A stretch of 28,457 bases of DNA, taken from IMG/VR virus record IMGVR_UViG_3300030329_004561, positions 1-28,457 of that record; one strand, 5' to 3'. Positions 7,544-15,014 of the stretch are shown piece by piece. Position 1 is the first letter of the stretch. The number at the start of each line of letters is the position of its first letter. A program made the position numbers and the translations under genes. The notes under the pieces were generated by a model. It was not told the DNA's origin, made no database searches, and saw only the letters and a list, made by a program, of their open reading frames with translations. The DNA is from a virus.

Positions 7544-8865
7544 GCAGCACAAAGAAGAAAGCCAGAGACACCCTTTACGACCTGCAATCCGAGGAGGGGT
7601 TCATAAGTCACATTTGCAATAACCCTAAAATTCTTTCCGAGGAACACGATGTTATCGACTCCCTGACCGCAGAGAGAAAGGAGCTTGCTGAAGCCCTCTA
7701 CGATTTGGCCTCCCAAGGAGAGCCCTTGACAGATGAGGCGCTAAGGGTCCACGGGTCCCCGGAAAGAGTCCGTGACCTTTTTGGCAAGCTGGCCCCAATA
7801 ATCCCCCCTGTAAGCTCTCGAAAGCTGGCCACAGCCCTGAGAGAGGTCGCGGCCCGGAGGGAGGTCGCCACAGCAGCCTCTCAGGCCTTTTCTGACGCCA
7901 CCGAGGGGAAAGATCCAGCTCTGACCCCCATTGAGGCCCTAGAGGCCGCTACAAGCCGATCTCGGGCCATTCTCCAAGGGAAGACCCTGTCGGGAGGGGT
8001 GTCTCACATCGGGGACCTAAACGACCTAGTAGAAGACATCGCTTGGAGGGCCAAGAACCCCAACCAGATAAAAGGAACTCCTTTTGGCTTTCACAAACTT
8101 GAGGGTCTGGTGGACGGCCTGCAATCTTCCAAGCTATATCTGATCGGAGCAAGGCCAAGCGTTGGCAAAACCGCCTTTGCTGGAGACATTGTCGTCAACC
8201 TTGCAAAGCAAGGAATCGGGTCGATATTCTTTTCCTGCGAGATGTCCGATTTGCAATTAAAGCAAAGGCTTCTTGCAACCCTTTCAGGAGTAAACCCCAC
8301 CAAGTCCCTGCAAGGGGCCTTGATAAAATCAGAGCTGGACGACCTGAGGCACGGGATCAAAGCAATGAAAGACTGGCCCGTATGGATTGACGACACAGAT
8401 AGGATCAACATTGACCTTTTGCGGTCTCGTGCCCGACGAGCCGTATCTAAAGACGGGGTTGGATGCGTCATAGTTGATTACATTCAGCTAGTTAAAGGGG
8501 TCGAGCCCAAGAGCAGGATGTCCAAAAGGGAGGAGGTCGGAGAGGTTAGCGGAGCCCTCAAAGCTATGTCCAAGGAGCTTGGTGTCCCGGTCATAGCGTT
8601 GGCCCAGCTCCGGAGAACCGGAAACGCCTATAACAGCAGCAGTGGATCTACGGAGATACCTAAGCCCAACTTGGAAAGCCTGAAGGAATCCGGTGACCTA
8701 GAGCAGGACGCTGATTGTGTGATTCTACTGCATCGAGACATGAGCAAAAACGCAAGCGAGGCCCATGCCATCGTGGCCAAAAATAGAAGCGGGGCTTGCG
8801 GGGAAGTTTTGCTTTCTTTTGCAAACGACACAACGTCATTCAGGGAATCTCTAATTGCTGCCTAG
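7540..8865 (+). CDS. DnaB-like replicative helicase
   Basis: The 441-residue protein has the DnaB layout: a helical N-terminal domain and linker (1-175) and a RecA-type motor. Walker A is GARPSVGKT (203-211), the next motif is FFSCEM (230-235), Walker B is CVIVDYIQL (309-317), followed by AQLRR (355-359) and the ESGDLEQDADCVILLHRD region (383-400) with the arginine-finger area near the end. It unwinds DNA ahead of the phage fork and should work with the separate primase at 3426, unlike the fused T7 gp4. It starts right after a long CAA repeat with no Shine-Dalgarno sequence. Confidence 0.93.
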   Translation: MSSTKKKARDTLYDLQSEEGFISHICNNPKILSEEHDVIDSLTAERKELAEALYDLASQGEPLTDEALRVHGSPERVRDLFGKLAPIIPPVSSRKLATALREVAARREVATAASQAFSDATEGKDPALTPIEALEAATSRSRAILQGKTLSGGVSHIGDLNDLVEDIAWRAKNPNQIKGTPFGFHKLEGLVDGLQSSKLYLIGARPSVGKTAFAGDIVVNLAKQGIGSIFFSCEMSDLQLKQRLLATLSGVNPTKSLQGALIKSELDDLRHGIKAMKDWPVWIDDTDRINIDLLRSRARRAVSKDGVGCVIVDYIQLVKGVEPKSRMSKREEVGEVSGALKAMSKELGVPVIALAQLRRTGNAYNSSSGSTEIPKPNLESLKESGDLEQDADCVILLHRDMSKNASEAHAIVAKNRSGACGEVLLSFANDTTSFRESLIAA

Positions 8866-8867
8866 AA

Positions 8868-9296
8868 ATGAATAAGTCACCCAACGTCCCAGCAGATATT
8901 CAAAACAATCCAGCAGTAAAGTTTGTTTTGCAACAAAGGTCCGCAGCAGAAAAGACGATTGAAAATTGCGACAAGCTGCTCACGCAATACATGGTGGATC
9001 ATCTTCCTGAAGACGAGATGAACATCATGCTTCCGGATTTGACATCAACGCAAGATGCGTCTCTATGCTTTATTGTCCACAACTACATAAGCAACGGGGC
9101 ATCTCCCACCCTCAGGGAGATCATGAATCATATGGGGTGGCACTGGACGAACTCTGCCAGCAATGTCGTAGCCGCCCTTGAAAGAAAAGGGTATCTACAG
9201 AAAACAAAGCACGGTCGCAGGTCAATTGTGCCTCTTTACAACAGGGAAAAAAGAAAGGTCCCCTCAAATGAAAGGAAGCAGGGAGGAGGCGTATGA
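8868..9296 (+). CDS. LexA-type winged-helix regulator without protease domain
   Basis: The ATG at 8868 lies two bases after the helicase stop, giving 142 residues. The C-terminal half (about 68-125) follows the LexA DNA-binding domain pattern: SLCFIVHNYISNGASPTLRE, a recognition helix with TNSASNVVAALERKGYL and a basic wing with KHGRRS. The LexA S24 protease part is missing, and the N-terminal 60 residues look like a helical extension. It could repress early promoters or act as a host-SOS mimic. The last 29 bases overlap the next gene. Confidence 0.7.
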   Translation: MNKSPNVPADIQNNPAVKFVLQQRSAAEKTIENCDKLLTQYMVDHLPEDEMNIMLPDLTSTQDASLCFIVHNYISNGASPTLREIMNHMGWHWTNSASNVVAALERKGYLQKTKHGRRSIVPLYNREKRKVPSNERKQGGGV

Positions 9297-9687
9297 TCTC
9301 TTACACAGCAAAGGTTTTGAGAAGGGCCCTGATGGAGTCTGGCGCAAAAAAGGTAGCGCATGTGGTGATACCACAGGTGGGGCCGACCCTAAACCTGCTA
9401 AAGACAAACCGAAGCGTAGGAAAAGAATTCAAAGCAAGGCAAAGCCAGTATGCCGCACTATTGCAATCGTTACCGTCAGAACCGTCCGATCCCGCGACTA
9501 CGATGGATTGGGAGCCGCCTCAAAGCACTATCTGGACGGACTTCGACAAATCGGAATGTTTGAAGATGATTCCCCCGAACATCTTGAAGTCCTCGCAGTT
9601 GCAGAACGTGTCAGGCATTTTCGGGAAGAAGAAACGATCATCGAACTCTTCCAAGTAGAGCTTGCGGAATTGCAACATTCTAAATAG
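9268..9687 (+). CDS. RusA-like Holliday-junction resolvase candidate
   Basis: This 139-residue protein starts at ATG 9268 inside the end of the previous gene. After an N-terminal segment (AYDLLHSKGFEKGPDGVWRK) and a basic linker, the C-terminal domain shows IAIVTVRTVRSRDYDGL, then LDGLRQIGMFEDDSPEHLEV and a terminal ETIIELF strand. This matches the RusA pattern of an Asp-bearing strand, a helix, then a D-D acidic pair and a closing strand, as in phage RusA-family crossover junction nucleases. It would resolve branched DNA before packaging. Another frame in this stretch (9293-9658) lacks such features. It is the last gene of the plus block. Confidence 0.65.
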   Translation: MKGSREEAYDLLHSKGFEKGPDGVWRKKGSACGDTTGGADPKPAKDKPKRRKRIQSKAKPVCRTIAIVTVRTVRSRDYDGLGAASKHYLDGLRQIGMFEDDSPEHLEVLAVAERVRHFREEETIIELFQVELAELQHSK

Positions 9688-9757
9688 CTTCAACTTGGAC
9701 AGCAGGGGGTCGATTGCGTGTTTCAGCAAGAGTCAATCCTCCCCCACCCCTTATAAA

Positions 9758-9793
9758 GAGGCCCCGACTCCCACGAATGGGGGCCGGGGCTTC
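9758..9793. terminator. Bidirectional intrinsic terminator between convergent blocks
   Basis: GAGGCCCCGACTCCCA (9758-9773) and TGGGGGCCGGGGCTTC (9778-9793) form a 16-bp stem with two G-T wobbles and one mismatch around a CGAA tetraloop. Short T-rich sequence follows on both strands. It sits between the plus block ending at 9687 and the minus block ending at 9816, where it can stop both transcripts. Confidence 0.85.
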
Positions 9794-9815
9794 TTAATGC
9801 CAGTCCTGCTAAGAA

Positions 9816-10082
9816 CTATTTGGACTTCTTGCCGCCCAGTGACCTGTTGAGTCTTTTGCTAATGATCCTTGTCTTGGAGTTATCCAAGCTACCTGTTGTG
9901 CTGGCTCCGACATGATCGACCTCTTTACCCCGGAGGGAACGCTTCCCGTGAATCCTTATAGCGGCTCTTCTCGCTCCATTTCTCTGGCCCCTGCGCTTCT
10001 TTTGCTCAGGACGGGAATTGTAGGACCTTTGCCTTATCGAATCAGCCTTTGCCCCGGGCTTAAATTGTCCTAGCTTTGGCAT
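9816..10082 (-). CDS. Small basic HNH-like protein of podovirus type
   Basis: The 88-residue protein is very basic. It contains RPEQKKRRGQRNGARRAA followed by KEVDHVGASTTGSLDNSKTR and SKRLNRSLGGKK. This layout (basic RNxARR helix, then D-H, an Asn about 12 residues on, and a basic Asn-Arg end) resembles short HNH nucleases found near head genes in podoviruses. It may help DNA packaging or nicking, but only part of the HNH metal site is visible. Its start has the best Shine-Dalgarno sequence of the window, AAGGAGG seven bases ahead, and it overlaps the upstream stop by one base (TAATG). Confidence 0.6.
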   Translation of the reverse strand: MPKLGQFKPGAKADSIRQRSYNSRPEQKKRRGQRNGARRAAIRIHGKRSLRGKEVDHVGASTTGSLDNSKTRIISKRLNRSLGGKKSK

Positions 10083-10348
10083 TATTTCCTCCTTGGTCCC
10101 GTGTTTTCCACGGGAGGCTTGGCCACCCCCTTCTTGAGACCCTTCTTGGCGGCATCCAAGGCTTCAGCAATATTTGGCTTCAGCCCCTTAGGCCGGAACT
10201 CATCAAGTGCCTCCTCCGCTGCCTCCCGCGCCGCCCCCCGCGCCGCCTCATTGATCGGTCGTTTGCGGCGCCCTAGGGGTCTCCCGCGTCTGGGGGCGAA
10301 GCCATACACGCCGGGTGGAGCCGCCTTTCCTTTCCGTTGATTTGACAC
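10082..10348 (-). CDS. Small basic Ala/Pro-rich phage protein
   Basis: I do not recognise a function. The likely start is GTG at 10348, just after the upstream gene's stop and with GGAG ahead of it; a GTG at 10399 would overlap that gene by 50 bases. The 88 residues begin with a basic RGRPLGRRKRP segment, continue as an Ala/Glu-rich helix and end PPVENTGPRRK. The same motif, as PPVENAGPK, is in the neighbouring protein at 10350, so the two share a peptide element or an ancestor. A perfect CCCGTG/CACGGG hairpin (10098-10114) lies in the last codons. Confidence 0.6.
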   Translation of the reverse strand: MSNQRKGKAAPPGVYGFAPRRGRPLGRRKRPINEAARGAAREAAEEALDEFRPKGLKPNIAEALDAAKKGLKKGVAKPPVENTGPRRK

Positions 10349-10349
10349 C

Positions 10350-10652
10350 CTAGTAACTCCGACGTCTATTCTCAGCCATCCGGTCTCGCCTAGCCTCACG
10401 CTTTTTCCACGCAGGCACTAGGGTCTCAGCAGGAGGCGTGTATGAGGTTTTACGGCGGCGACGAACAGCCTTGGTTTTGGGCCCCGCATTCTCCACTGGA
10501 GGGCGAAGCCGGGGGTCGTTGCCTCCCTCGATTGGCGCTTCAGCCCACTCCTTAGCCATATTCCGCGCCTTATTTGCGCTGGCGGCGGCTGCTGCTGCTG
10601 CTTTCTTCCCTGCTTCAGTGTAAGGGAATTTCTTTTTTCCTACCGTTGGCAT
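10350..10652 (-). CDS. Small basic protein with VGKKKFPYT N-terminus
   Basis: The 100-residue protein starts MPTVGKKKFPYTEAG, a signature I associate with short basic proteins of T7-like phages of unknown role. A poly-Ala helix (about 18-26) follows, then PPVENAGPK and a basic tail with RRRRK. It is probably a DNA- or RNA-binding virion or late protein. It shares the PPVEN motif with the gene at 10082. No Shine-Dalgarno sequence is seen at the start. Confidence 0.6.
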   Translation of the reverse strand: MPTVGKKKFPYTEAGKKAAAAAAASANKARNMAKEWAEAPIEGGNDPRLRPPVENAGPKTKAVRRRRKTSYTPPAETLVPAWKKREARRDRMAENRRRSY

Positions 10653-10734
10653 AACCTGTGTATTATGAGGACTTCTTGCAAGTTTGCAAGAAGCGATTAG
10701 GCGCTTCGCTGTAATTATTTTGCAAGCTGCAATA
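10653..10734. other. Intergenic spacer with TTGCAA-built hairpin
   Basis: CTTCTTGCAA (10672-10681) and TTGCAAGAAG (10684-10693) form a perfect 10-bp inverted repeat with a two-base loop. GAAGCG/CGCTTC (about 10690-10707) offers a competing stem, and a third TTGCAA follows. No long T-run is present. The spacer separates the metallopeptidase gene from the two small basic genes and may reduce or process read-through mRNA. Confidence 0.5.
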
Positions 10735-11055
10735 TCAAGTCTTTTTCCTGTTTAGGTTCCGCAAAAACCTTTCGTAGGCCGGGAAGAAGATTTCCTCCAT
10801 GCACCGCACGACTGCCTCCTCCTCAAAATGCTCAAGATGATCCAGACCAGACATGGCCAAAGCGGCGTGGATCATTTCGTGCCGAATTGTATCCCGGGCC
10901 GCAGCAGGGGTTAGCCCCTTGTCAATCGCTATGACCCTGCGCTCATGGGAGTAATAGCCAAAATACCCCTTAGGGTGGTGGTCCTCATCTCTAAGGTCCT
11001 CCCTAATGATTTTCACAAAAACTCCTGCAATTGTTACGCCTTTGGGGATGTTCAC
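10735..11055 (-). CDS. Small zinc metallopeptidase-like protein (HExxH)
   Basis: The 106-residue protein carries RHEMIHAAL, a clear HExxH zinc-peptidase motif (about residues 58-66), with a Glu-rich helix EEEAVVRCME about 15 residues later that could supply the third ligand. Size and layout fit the small SprT/ImmA-IrrE-like peptidases often seen in phages. Possible targets include a host regulator or a virion protein. It probably starts with GTG at 11055 (TAGGAA eight to nine bases ahead), downstream of a terminator that separates it from the terminase gene. Confidence 0.7.
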   Translation of the reverse strand: MNIPKGVTIAGVFVKIIREDLRDEDHHPKGYFGYYSHERRVIAIDKGLTPAAARDTIRHEMIHAALAMSGLDHLEHFEEEAVVRCMEEIFFPAYERFLRNLNRKKT

Positions 11056-11075
11056 GGCACGTTCCTAATCATAGC

Positions 11076-11107
11076 AAAACCCCCCGGAGTTGCAACTCTC
11101 CGAGGGG
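11076..11107 (-). terminator. Intrinsic terminator after the terminase gene
   Basis: On the minus strand CCCCTCGGAG and CTCCGGGGGG pair over ten positions with one mismatch, followed by TTTT. The loop and inner stem form the perfect 12-bp palindrome GAGTTGCAACTC (11087-11098), another copy of the over-represented TTGCAA. It lies about 75 bases past the terminase stop and before the peptidase gene. Confidence 0.8.
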
Positions 11108-11183
11108 CTGGCTGTGGACAGCAAGTCGATTTCCTATGAAGATATCGACACGTTTCTGAGGTGTGTCGATCAAATCGACGTAT

Positions 11184-13031
11184 TCAGTAGAATCCCCTTC
11201 TTCCAAGGTGTCCAGTGGCAATGCCTCTTTTTCGCCTATTTTCTATTTTTTTCAGGTCACGCGGCAGGGGGATGTCGTCATACCTGTTTCTGTATCTGGT
11301 AGCCTGTTCGATAACGCATAGCCCAATTCCCGCAGACATTACGTCATCATCGTGGGCCCCCCTCAAGGCCTCAGCCTTCCCCTTGTCATTCACGCAAAAC
11401 GTCTCGCATTCTGAGACGAGGTGTAAGCAGTTGAGGTGAACACCCCCTCCGTCTTCCCCGTATCCCCTGATGCTTCGGGCCATTGTTTCCTCAATTTGCA
11501 ATCTTGTGGAACTGGAGGTGTGCCACCCAAAGGCCTTGGACCTCTTTTGGTTCACATGGTTAAATATCTCCCTTTGGTAAATGGGGATGTCTCCTTTGGC
11601 CCTGATAAGCTCCACGAACCCCCGGTCGCAGTTTATCTCAGACACTAGAAGGCACTTCCCATACCAGTGGGCCAGCCTGTATGTCCACTCAGCCAAAACA
11701 TCTATATCCCACCTGCACTCAGGCTTTAATCTTGCAACCATAGACGGCGGAATCCACCCGCGATCACGATCAAAAAAACCTTTTCTCCAAACCAAAACCG
11801 AATGGCAATCGGGATCTTTGCCTCCAACTTGTGACTGCCCGGTCATCAAATCTGCGCTTATTAGGTAATGGTATCCTTCTCGGGGCCTCTCAAAACAGTG
11901 GACAATAGCCTCCTCCAAAGAAGATTGCCTAAAGTTTACCAGCTTACCGCTCTCGGATAGCTCAGGAATGCCGTAGATTGGCTTCTGAGCGGTCGCATGG
12001 GTCCTTTGCCAGTCGAGGCCATCACGGGAGAACCTCGTCCTAGCAGACGCTCTGAAGGCGTGTTGCGAGGTGGTGGGGAACTCCCTGTCGAACTTGGTCT
12101 CATCTCCATCGCACTCGCTTTCCAGAATCTTTCTTCTCCAGCTAATATGGCTAATCGTGATAGTGTGTTCGTTACCCGATTTGTCCACGCACTTGTAATC
12201 CGCCAAAAGCTCCCTTTCCGTGGGGGTTAAAGATCGCCTGAGGTCCTCAACCTCTACGGCAGTAAGGTTGTCTTTGGCGTCCTCGAAAGCATACCAAGGA
12301 GCAAATATCCTTATCCACCGCCCTTTCCACTCGCCTTTTGCAAGGGTCTGGACATGCTCCCAGTCGTCAGCGTCATTCCAGCGGTCATAGAAAACCCCTG
12401 CCGGGCCTTGCGCGGTTGATTCAAGAACCACCGCTGTGTCTGGAAGGTCGGGAACACAGGCCATCACCCCGGTCAGGATTTCAGCGGAGTTTCTGGCCGG
12501 GGTGTCTCTCCAGCGTCCAATTTCCGTTGCAAGGACGAAGTGAAAAGTTCCTGATCTTCCGGCTTCTGAGTCCTGCGCCGTCTCCTTTTCAAGAATGGAG
12601 CCGTTACCAAAGGCCCCTCTTTCGTTTGTGATCCTTGGTCTTTCGTGGGGCCACTTCATTTTGTCGTAATCCGAATACCTTCTGGTAATTTTCCACAAGT
12701 TATCCGTTTGACTAAATTCGCCGCCAATAATTAGTCCGTTGGACTGCCTCCTCTGCAACATGTGGTATAGACAGGCCGTGGTAACAGTAGAGGACCCTTT
12801 CTGGCGTGGCTTGAGGATAATTATCCTACATGGATATTCATTCTCTCTGCACCATCTTATTGCGTCACAGACCTGCTCTTGCAAATAGTTAAGGACGGGA
12901 GTCTCTACAGCCCCGTCCTTTTTAAGGATCTTGCCAAACTGCTCGACCCAAGCGTCTTCATTTTCCATGCAAGCAGCACGAAGAAGCTCGTCCGCTTGAT
13001 CGTCGGTAAGTTGCACCTCTATCTCGCCCAT
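11184..13031 (-). CDS. terL: Terminase large subunit (packaging ATPase/nuclease)
   Basis: The 615-residue protein has the TerL two-domain layout. The ATPase part has a phage-type Walker A, KPRQKGSS (74-81), a Walker B region TFHFVLATEIGRW (162-174) with catalytic Glu170, and coupling motif ESTAQGP (204-210). The C-terminal RNase H-like nuclease domain begins near YLISADLMTG (about 390-400), whose Asp is the probable first metal ligand. The enzyme pumps phage DNA into the prohead through the portal and cuts the concatemer. Its start overlaps the PAS gene by 13 bases, with AAAGGA ahead. It lies at the 3' end of the late block, as in T7-type phages. Confidence 0.93.
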   Translation of the reverse strand: MGEIEVQLTDDQADELLRAACMENEDAWVEQFGKILKKDGAVETPVLNYLQEQVCDAIRWCRENEYPCRIIILKPRQKGSSTVTTACLYHMLQRRQSNGLIIGGEFSQTDNLWKITRRYSDYDKMKWPHERPRITNERGAFGNGSILEKETAQDSEAGRSGTFHFVLATEIGRWRDTPARNSAEILTGVMACVPDLPDTAVVLESTAQGPAGVFYDRWNDADDWEHVQTLAKGEWKGRWIRIFAPWYAFEDAKDNLTAVEVEDLRRSLTPTERELLADYKCVDKSGNEHTITISHISWRRKILESECDGDETKFDREFPTTSQHAFRASARTRFSRDGLDWQRTHATAQKPIYGIPELSESGKLVNFRQSSLEEAIVHCFERPREGYHYLISADLMTGQSQVGGKDPDCHSVLVWRKGFFDRDRGWIPPSMVARLKPECRWDIDVLAEWTYRLAHWYGKCLLVSEINCDRGFVELIRAKGDIPIYQREIFNHVNQKRSKAFGWHTSSSTRLQIEETMARSIRGYGEDGGGVHLNCLHLVSECETFCVNDKGKAEALRGAHDDDVMSAGIGLCVIEQATRYRNRYDDIPLPRDLKKIENRRKRGIATGHLGRRGFY

Positions 13032-13678
13032 CCGTATTCCTTTGCTATTTCTTCTGCTACTTCGTCCTCAGGAAACACTCTTCCTCCCCATATCTGATTG
13101 TGTGCTTTATATGGGCCAAGGGGCACAATGCGGACAAACCATTCTCCCCGGTAATTTCCATGAGAATCTTTGTATTTCAGGTTTCCTGCAAAGTGCGAGC
13201 CCGTTTTCGCAACTTGCAACCACCTTTGATAATAAGTGTCCCCCTCTTCGCTGTCGTAAATGAATGACTGCCAGCCAAGCCCAACCAACTTGGAGTCGTC
13301 GTCATCAACCAAGGTCTCATAGGCCCTGTTGACGAAGATAGCCTCCCCGTTTGATGTGCATCTAAAGGCCGGGTATGGAGCCTCTTGCAATTCCATCAGC
13401 CTCTCGCTAACCAACAGCCTTACCTCATCTTTTAGCGAGGTTCCTCCATTTGTCTTCAGCTCAGCAGTGAAAAACTCCTGCCTATCCGCGACTTTCTGAA
13501 GCTCTTCTTTTATAGACAGAAGCAACTGCGGCATTTGCCTCCTCTGCCTTCTTCTTATCCACCATTCTTTCCACGCGGACCTCCCCCTTGTTGTTAGCGA
13601 CCAAATCGCCAGCACAGCGGAGGCTGCCGCCCCTAAAGCGGTCAGTGTTGTGTAAAGGTCTATATGCACAGCGGTCAT
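13019..13678 (-). CDS. Membrane-anchored PAS-domain protein
   Basis: The 219-residue protein has a hydrophobic helix at residues 10-28 rich in Ala and Leu, then a strongly basic segment (WIRRRQRRQ, 40-48) that places the rest in the cytoplasm. A helical linker (50-98) could form a coiled coil. Residues about 100-195 read as a PAS fold: PAFRCTSNGEAIFVNRAYE, LVGLGWQSFIY, YYQRWLQVAKTG, GNLKYKDSHGNYRGEW and FVRIVPL. No kinase, cyclase or other output domain follows, so it would act by protein contact or through its membrane helix. It sits between the phosphoesterase and terminase genes and may sense redox state or a ligand during late infection; that role is inference. Confidence 0.75.
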   Translation of the reverse strand: MTAVHIDLYTTLTALGAAASAVLAIWSLTTRGRSAWKEWWIRRRQRRQMPQLLLSIKEELQKVADRQEFFTAELKTNGGTSLKDEVRLLVSERLMELQEAPYPAFRCTSNGEAIFVNRAYETLVDDDDSKLVGLGWQSFIYDSEEGDTYYQRWLQVAKTGSHFAGNLKYKDSHGNYRGEWFVRIVPLGPYKAHNQIWGGRVFPEDEVAEEIAKEYGWAR

Positions 13679-14550
13679 TCATCGTTAATAACGGGAATAT
13701 CTGCCTTGGGGGGCTTGAATCCCCTCCAGCAAGACGAGAACATTACTTGGTCTTCAAAGGCCCTGCACTCGATTATGTGGGCCCCTGTATGTGCGGCTAA
13801 GCCATTTCGCATCATAAATTGCGACTGCCTCTGAGTGCATCCAGCAAGCACCGCAGCAACGCCCCTATAGGCTGGCAACGTAAACGCTTTGTGGAAGTGC
13901 CCGATAAGCAGGATGTCTGGCTTTTGGCCCGACTCAATCTGCTCGATTATCTTTTGAGGCTTGTAGCTTAGAGCGTAGCTACTCCCCCCTCCGGGGTGTA
14001 GCATGTCTATCCTAATGTCCTTTTCACCCTTTCTCTCCACAACCCACCGGGCCGCATCTGACCCTAGATAATTGATGTCCTCTCTCTTTTCCGCGATTCT
14101 CGCGCAGACATCTGTGCCGCCATTCTTCATGTGGGCCTCGTCATGGTTTCCAGAGATCAAGTGAGTCTTAATCCCTTTGATGTATGGGTAATGCTCAACC
14201 GTCCAATCTATCTGGGCGTCAGCCCCGTGCTTATGGACTTCATGCTCATGCCCTTTCCTCATCTGGACGCCCTCGGTCATGTCCCCGCAATGGTAGACGG
14301 TTTTAATACCCTCCTGCTCAAACCACTCGTAAATGGCCCGAGTCATTGCAACTTCCTCGTAGATTGACCCAAAGTGGGTGCAGCTCAAAACCCCGAACTT
14401 AAACGCGGGGGCCTTTTTGGGAAGGGAGATCCTTTGCAGGGCTCGCTCATTTGCAAGCGTCTCCAACTGATCCCGAAGAGACAGGATCTTGCTGGCGTGA
14501 CCCTTGGCAAACTCGTCAATAGATTTTCCTTTTTTTCTAGGCATCTTCAC
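13675..14550 (-). CDS. Calcineurin-like metallophosphoesterase
   Basis: The 291-residue protein has the metallophosphoesterase series: SCTHFGS (56-62), HCGDMTEG (87-94), SGNHDEAH (133-140), HPGGGS (185-190) and GHFHKA (217-222). The first motif normally reads D-x-H; here Cys57 replaces the Asp metal ligand. The fold cleaves phosphodiesters or phosphomonoesters using two metals, and phage members may act on DNA, cyclic nucleotides or RNA ends. A helical N-terminus (1-45) precedes the core. It begins with GTG in a four-base GTGA overlap with the upstream HTH gene, with ATG at 14544 as an alternative, and ends four bases into the PAS gene. Confidence 0.85.
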   Translation of the reverse strand: MKMPRKKGKSIDEFAKGHASKILSLRDQLETLANERALQRISLPKKAPAFKFGVLSCTHFGSIYEEVAMTRAIYEWFEQEGIKTVYHCGDMTEGVQMRKGHEHEVHKHGADAQIDWTVEHYPYIKGIKTHLISGNHDEAHMKNGGTDVCARIAEKREDINYLGSDAARWVVERKGEKDIRIDMLHPGGGSSYALSYKPQKIIEQIESGQKPDILLIGHFHKAFTLPAYRGVAAVLAGCTQRQSQFMMRNGLAAHTGAHIIECRAFEDQVMFSSCWRGFKPPKADIPVINDE

Positions 14551-14990
14551 ATGATCCCGAGGATCTTTTTCATTTGCAGGATTATGTGCTTAGGCCCCCA
14601 CACATTAAGGCTTCCCTTCCTCAACCTGTATTCATCAAAGTCTGGCGAGTCGGAGTGCCTTCTCCAGCCTGTAACAGGAACCTCGCATATCTCTCGGAAG
14701 TCATGGTCATCAAAATACTCCTCATGGTCTTCAGATAGATACTCCATCACCTTGGTCCTGATGATGAGATCCACATCGTGCTTGGCGCGAAACTGATCAA
14801 GACCCTTTCCCCTTGAGGCAGGTTTCCTTTTCCCTCTTGGGCCAGAATGAACCACCTCAAGACCAAGGTCGGTTCTTACTTTCTCGACATCGGCTACCTT
14901 GCAATTGCAATTGTGGGCTATTTTGCCATTAGTGAGTGTCGGGTGTTTGTATGCCGCTTTTTCTATTCTTTTTCTCAGATCGCTGTCCAT
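14547..14990 (-). CDS. HTH protein, candidate small terminase subunit
   Basis: The 147-residue protein has an N-terminal helix-turn-helix-like region (about 16-42: HPTLTNGKIAHNCNCKVADV then a helix), a basic linker with RGKRK and an acidic middle (EYLSEDHEEYFDDHD). Size, an HTH N-terminus and a position close upstream of TerL in a T7-like late order fit a small terminase subunit, which recognises viral DNA and hands it to TerL. It could equally be a DNA-binding partner of the coupled metallophosphoesterase. No family is recognised with certainty. Confidence 0.55.
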   Translation of the reverse strand: MDSDLRKRIEKAAYKHPTLTNGKIAHNCNCKVADVEKVRTDLGLEVVHSGPRGKRKPASRGKGLDQFRAKHDVDLIIRTKVMEYLSEDHEEYFDDHDFREICEVPVTGWRRHSDSPDFDEYRLRKGSLNVWGPKHIILQMKKILGIM

Positions 14991-15014
14991 TGCTTTGAGT
15001 TTGTGGGGTTTGGT

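Noticed and set aside
9293-9658. Alternative 121-codon frame with a good GGAGG before its ATG
   Set aside because: The overlapping frame from 9268 has a RusA-like pattern, while this frame shows no motif; the GGAGG lies within coding sequence of the previous gene.
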